Source: Bacteroidales bacterium (GTDB taxonomy: Bacteria > Bacteroidota > Bacteroidia > Bacteroidales > JAAUTT01). From it: DNA of 10,017 nt. Every line of letters starts with the position of its first letter. Positions within the stretch are counted from its first letter, which is position 1. The translations under genes were made by a program, and so were the position numbers. Below the pieces are notes generated by a model, which made no database searches, was not told where the DNA came from, and worked only from the letters and a program-made list of their open reading frames with translations. Positions 7,245 to 10,017 of this stretch are shown here, piece by piece. The stretch covers positions 1 through 10,017 of the forward strand of contig JAAUTT010000090.1 of the NCBI GenBank assembly GCA_012031335.1, in the 5' to 3' direction.

Positions 7245-8498
7245 TTAAATCCCACTCAGTCTTTTATATCCAATAAGTCTGTCGTATCGTTCACCAAATC
7301 CTTTATAATAAACAAAAATAAAATAGCTATTTTCTGTCTCGGAAAAGGACCCTTCAATTTCTGATTCGTCAAAAGTACCTGTGGATTTAGGAATAAATAC
7401 ATACTGATAATCGTAATATCCCTGTTTTAAAATCACGGTATTCTCATAAATATTCCTGTCGAAATTGAATTCATTTTATTTAATGTCGGTAAACTGAAAA
7501 CCTGTTAAACCTCCATAAATAAATATATCGCCATCGTAAGGCAACAGGTTAATATCAAGAGAAAACTTAACCTGAAAATAATCCGACTCTAAATCATTAT
7601 CAGGATTTCGTAAATCTTTATTTTCGACTGAAAACAACCCGTTTATATCGTCTTTAAAAAAATAAGTATTGCGGGGTTTATCCGTCGCAAGCAGGGCGGT
7701 ATAATTCTTTCCGGTATATTCGAACCCTATAACCTGTGGCGAAGGGTATTTGCGACTGTTTATATTAAAACTCCGGTATTCATTTCCGGCAATAAACAAA
7801 TTTTCGCGTGTATAATTATAATCCAGGCTCCCCGACCTGATAAACTGTGGTTTCAGCTTGGTAAGAGCCGTATTCCAGTCGAAATTTTTAATGATAACCA
7901 CAGAAATATCCTGATGAGGATTGGATATGGGGAAATCAGGATTCAGAATAGTAAAATTTATCTGTTGTGAGTTATTCCGAAATTCCGGAAGAGTAGGAAT
8001 TCCTTGGTTTCCTGTTATTTCAATTTTCCTGTCGAAGAAAACAAATCGTTTGATAAGAACGGGATTTTCGCTATCGTTATCGGGAAAAACCTTAACAATA
8101 TAATTTCCGGGAAGTTTAAGCTGAAAATCGTTGTTTGGCAATTCAATACTATAATGAATATAATGTACAAGCGTATTAATTGCCGGTTGATATTCCGAAA
8201 CCGGATAAGAAAATAAGCCTGATGAATATTCAGCGGGCGAAAGTCGCGATTCGGTCCAGTCGGCATTACAAAGCGTTATACTATAGTAAAAACCAGGCTG
8301 AGTACCAGAGATATCATCAAACGAGAGTACAAGCGGGTTTTCCTCACCCATTTCCAAAACAGGATATGACAGAGCAAATCCCTTTTTATAAAAAACAACA
8401 CTTTTAATATCCGGCGATGCATATTCGCGTATAATAACCTGGGAATATCCACAATTAAAAATTAAAACGAAAATGGATATTAAAAGGTGTTTCAACAT
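7245..8498 (-). CDS. Type IX secretion system Plug-family protein (DUF5103), with an internal TAA
   Basis: About 417 codons, the usual size of this family. Plug proteins close the unused SprA outer-membrane translocon of the Bacteroidota type IX secretion system. I start at the ATG at 8498. It begins MLKHLLISIFVLIFNCGYSQ, a signal peptide, and its A overlaps the upstream TAA stop (TAATG), a sign of translational coupling. The mature part is rich in beta-strand, with family-like stretches such as DIKSVVFYKKGFALSYPVLE and a C-terminal FIYGGLTGFQF. A TAA at 7476-7478 interrupts the frame after FTDIK, but the same frame continues with NEFNFDRNIYENTVILKQGYYDYQYVF to a stop at 7245. AAATAAAA could be a mis-call of AAAATAAA, which would read DIKINEF. 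A true nonsense mutation is possible and would remove the last domain. The family call rests on overall pattern, not on a short motif. Confidence 0.8.
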
Positions 8499-9933
8499 TA
8501 TTTCACTAGTTTTTGAATTTTCCTTTCGCCGGGTTTTCTGGGCATCCACATATCGGATGTGGTAAGACCAACCTTTTCCAATACTTCAAAACAATATTCG
8601 TAATTGATATCATCTTTCCCTGTGTTATTAGTTCCGAAGGTAAATTTAACTCCAGCTGACTTAGCTCTTTTAAGGAATTCTATACTGGGAATCTTATAAC
8701 GGGAGTTTATTTCGAGCGCCACATTGTTCTTTACAAGAGCTTTAATAACTCTGTCCATACGTTCAGCAGTCCAAAGTTGATTGTACTGACTTTGTATTTC
8801 TTCAGGAATAAACGATGAATTCACATATATATCAATGGGTTCTTGCACAATATGTTCAATCTTGGAAACCAATTCTTCCATAAAATCTTCGGGATTTCCA
8901 ACCTCAGTTTCCTCCTTAATCCAAAGTCTTAATCGTTTTCCATTTTTATTTGTCCATGTCATGGCATCTGTAAAAATGTAATCGAAACGTGCAGCTGTAT
9001 CGGGTGAGAAAAGGGTCATCCATTCCCGGCCTTCGGCTTGCATACCTTTGTAAGTCGCTGCATTTTGAATACTGTTAAGGTAGGCATTTAACTCCCGGTT
9101 GTTGGTCACCGGAAAATGTAAACCGCAATTAGCAGCCACCCCAAAGTTTATTCCTAATTTTTGTGATAGTGCTACTACATCCTCTATGGTTAATCCACCC
9201 TTCAGGTGAACATGAAAATCAATTAACGGAAAATATTGTGCATGTAAACCGGTTATCAGTTTATCGTACCCCGGATCCATTATTGCCGGTTGATCTGCGC
9301 CATTGATATCTGTAAATGTAAGATCGGAGAAATACACCTTACCTTTTGAATGATACAAGGCTATTGTACCTGAGGAAAGTAATCTGTTTTTTAAATTTTC
9401 GGGCCGCCATGCATTTTCGGGTTCTGTATAATTATTGACCAAAACATTATTGATAAACACCTTAATTGTTTTGTTATTAACTTCTATGTTTAAATGGAAC
9501 CATTCATTATCTCTAACCATGGGATAATACACATTCCTGATCCTGTTGAGGCTTCCTGTGAGCATTAACCCATCTTCTGCGCCATAACCATCGTAAGTAT
9601 TTTTAATCCTTATGGCATATCCGCCATTTTCTGCCGGATTTTTCAGGGCATTGGAGTGAATCAGGATATCTGCAATTCCTCCAGTTTCAGTTTTAACTTT
9701 ACATGAAATTTAAAATTTTGAGGTGATTGTTTTTCCCATTAAAATAGAGGAATCCGTCCCTTCCCTGAGAAATAATGGCTCCTTTTTCAACAGAAAATAT
9801 CTTATCCCCCGATTTGTTTCCAATTATTCAGGTCTTTGCCATTAAAAAGCGATATTGGTTTTGATTGCCCAATACAATTGGTATATACAAAAAATGTTAA
9901 AACAATTAGCGAAAATGTTTTGGTTAAGCTCAT
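8498..9933 (-). CDS. Secreted DUF1080-like (3-keto-disaccharide hydrolase) plus PHP-like metallohydrolase fusion (frameshifts near the 5' end)
   Basis: Repaired length is about 478 residues. The start at 9933 gives a signal peptide (MSLTKTFSLIVLTFFVYTNC...), then SLFNGKDLNNWKQIG, the typical opening of DUF1080 concanavalin-fold domains. That domain runs to about residue 213 (SGTIALYHSKGKVYFSDLTF). The C-terminal half begins YFPLIDFHVHLKGG near residue 240, with the HxH of PHP-type metallohydrolases. It continues through EINSRYKIPSIEFLKRAKSA to FGTNNTGKDD, where many PHP proteins have GSDAH. Substrate unknown; extracytoplasmic carbohydrate or phosphoester chemistry is a guess. Breaks lie at the C-run 9806-9810, the T-run 9716-9719 and the T-run 9691-9694. 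Without repair only the ORF from 9565 is seen, which cuts the DUF1080 domain. The stop overlaps the Plug start (TAATG), so the two form an operon. Confidence 0.78.
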
Positions 9934-9958
9934 GATTTCTTTAATAATTAGTAGTATA

Positions 9959-9988
9959 AGAAAATAATTTAACGAAGCATTGTGGCAA
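9959..9988 (-). promoter_or_regulatory. Possible promoter of the DUF1080-PHP/Plug operon
   Basis: On the minus strand TTG (9986-9988) is followed after 19 nt by TATTTTCT (9959-9966), an imperfect match to the Bacteroidota -33/-7 pattern. It would start the transcript near 9952, about 19 nt before the ATG. The -7 box deviates at its two last bases, so this is tentative. Confidence 0.3.
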
Positions 9989-10017
9989 TTATTCGCGCAT
10001 TTTTTCTTCGTTTATAA

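Noticed and set aside
8015..8407. Short ORFs on both strands within the Plug gene
   Set aside because: They overlap the signal-peptide-bearing Plug gene in other frames and show low-complexity composition.

Overview
The window looks like a chromosomal segment of a Bacteroidota bacterium, probably near the Bacteroidales/Marinilabiliales. The pointers are a type IX secretion system Plug-family gene, Bacteroidota-style -7 boxes (TAnnTTTG) before glyA and before a response regulator, moderately AT-rich DNA, and SHMT and NudC proteins of the usual Bacteroidota kind. No RNA gene or CRISPR array was seen.

Layout. (1) Positions 1-2351, minus strand: remains of a large Eco57I-type DNA adenine methylase (restriction-modification or phage-defence family). 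It has lost its N-terminus at a mobile element and runs off the left edge. (2) 2352-4226: a compact element bounded by a perfect 27-bp inverted repeat. It holds two convergent genes 2 bp apart: an ankyrin-repeat protein (plus) and an IS1595/ISXO2-like DDE transposase (minus). I read this as an IS1595-type transposon with an ankyrin passenger gene, and it is the most unusual object here. (3) 4227-4482: AT-rich non-coding DNA, then a stand-alone CheY-like receiver (4483-4884). (4) 5018-6299: glyA (serine hydroxymethyltransferase), followed by a clear intrinsic terminator. (5) 6396-7223: nudC-type NAD(H) pyrophosphatase. (6) 7245-9933, minus strand: a two-gene operon whose stop and start overlap as TAATG. 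The promoter-proximal gene is a secreted DUF1080-like plus PHP-like metallohydrolase fusion, and the second encodes the T9SS Plug-family protein.

Quality warning. Nearly every long gene is broken by single-base indels, mostly in homopolymers, and each reading frame resumes perfectly in another frame. This includes glyA, a core metabolic gene. I count about a dozen such lesions. The likeliest cause is residual long-read sequencing error, not gene decay. I therefore describe the intended full-length genes and list the break positions. Only the transposase and the receiver gene read cleanly from end to end. The loss of the methylase N-terminus is different in kind: it coincides with the transposon end.

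How the parts relate: glyA and nudC are housekeeping genes (one-carbon metabolism; NAD(H) and NAD-RNA turnover). The 7245-9933 operon serves the cell envelope and export. The left 4.2 kb is an accessory region where a defence-type methylase has been disrupted by a mobile element.
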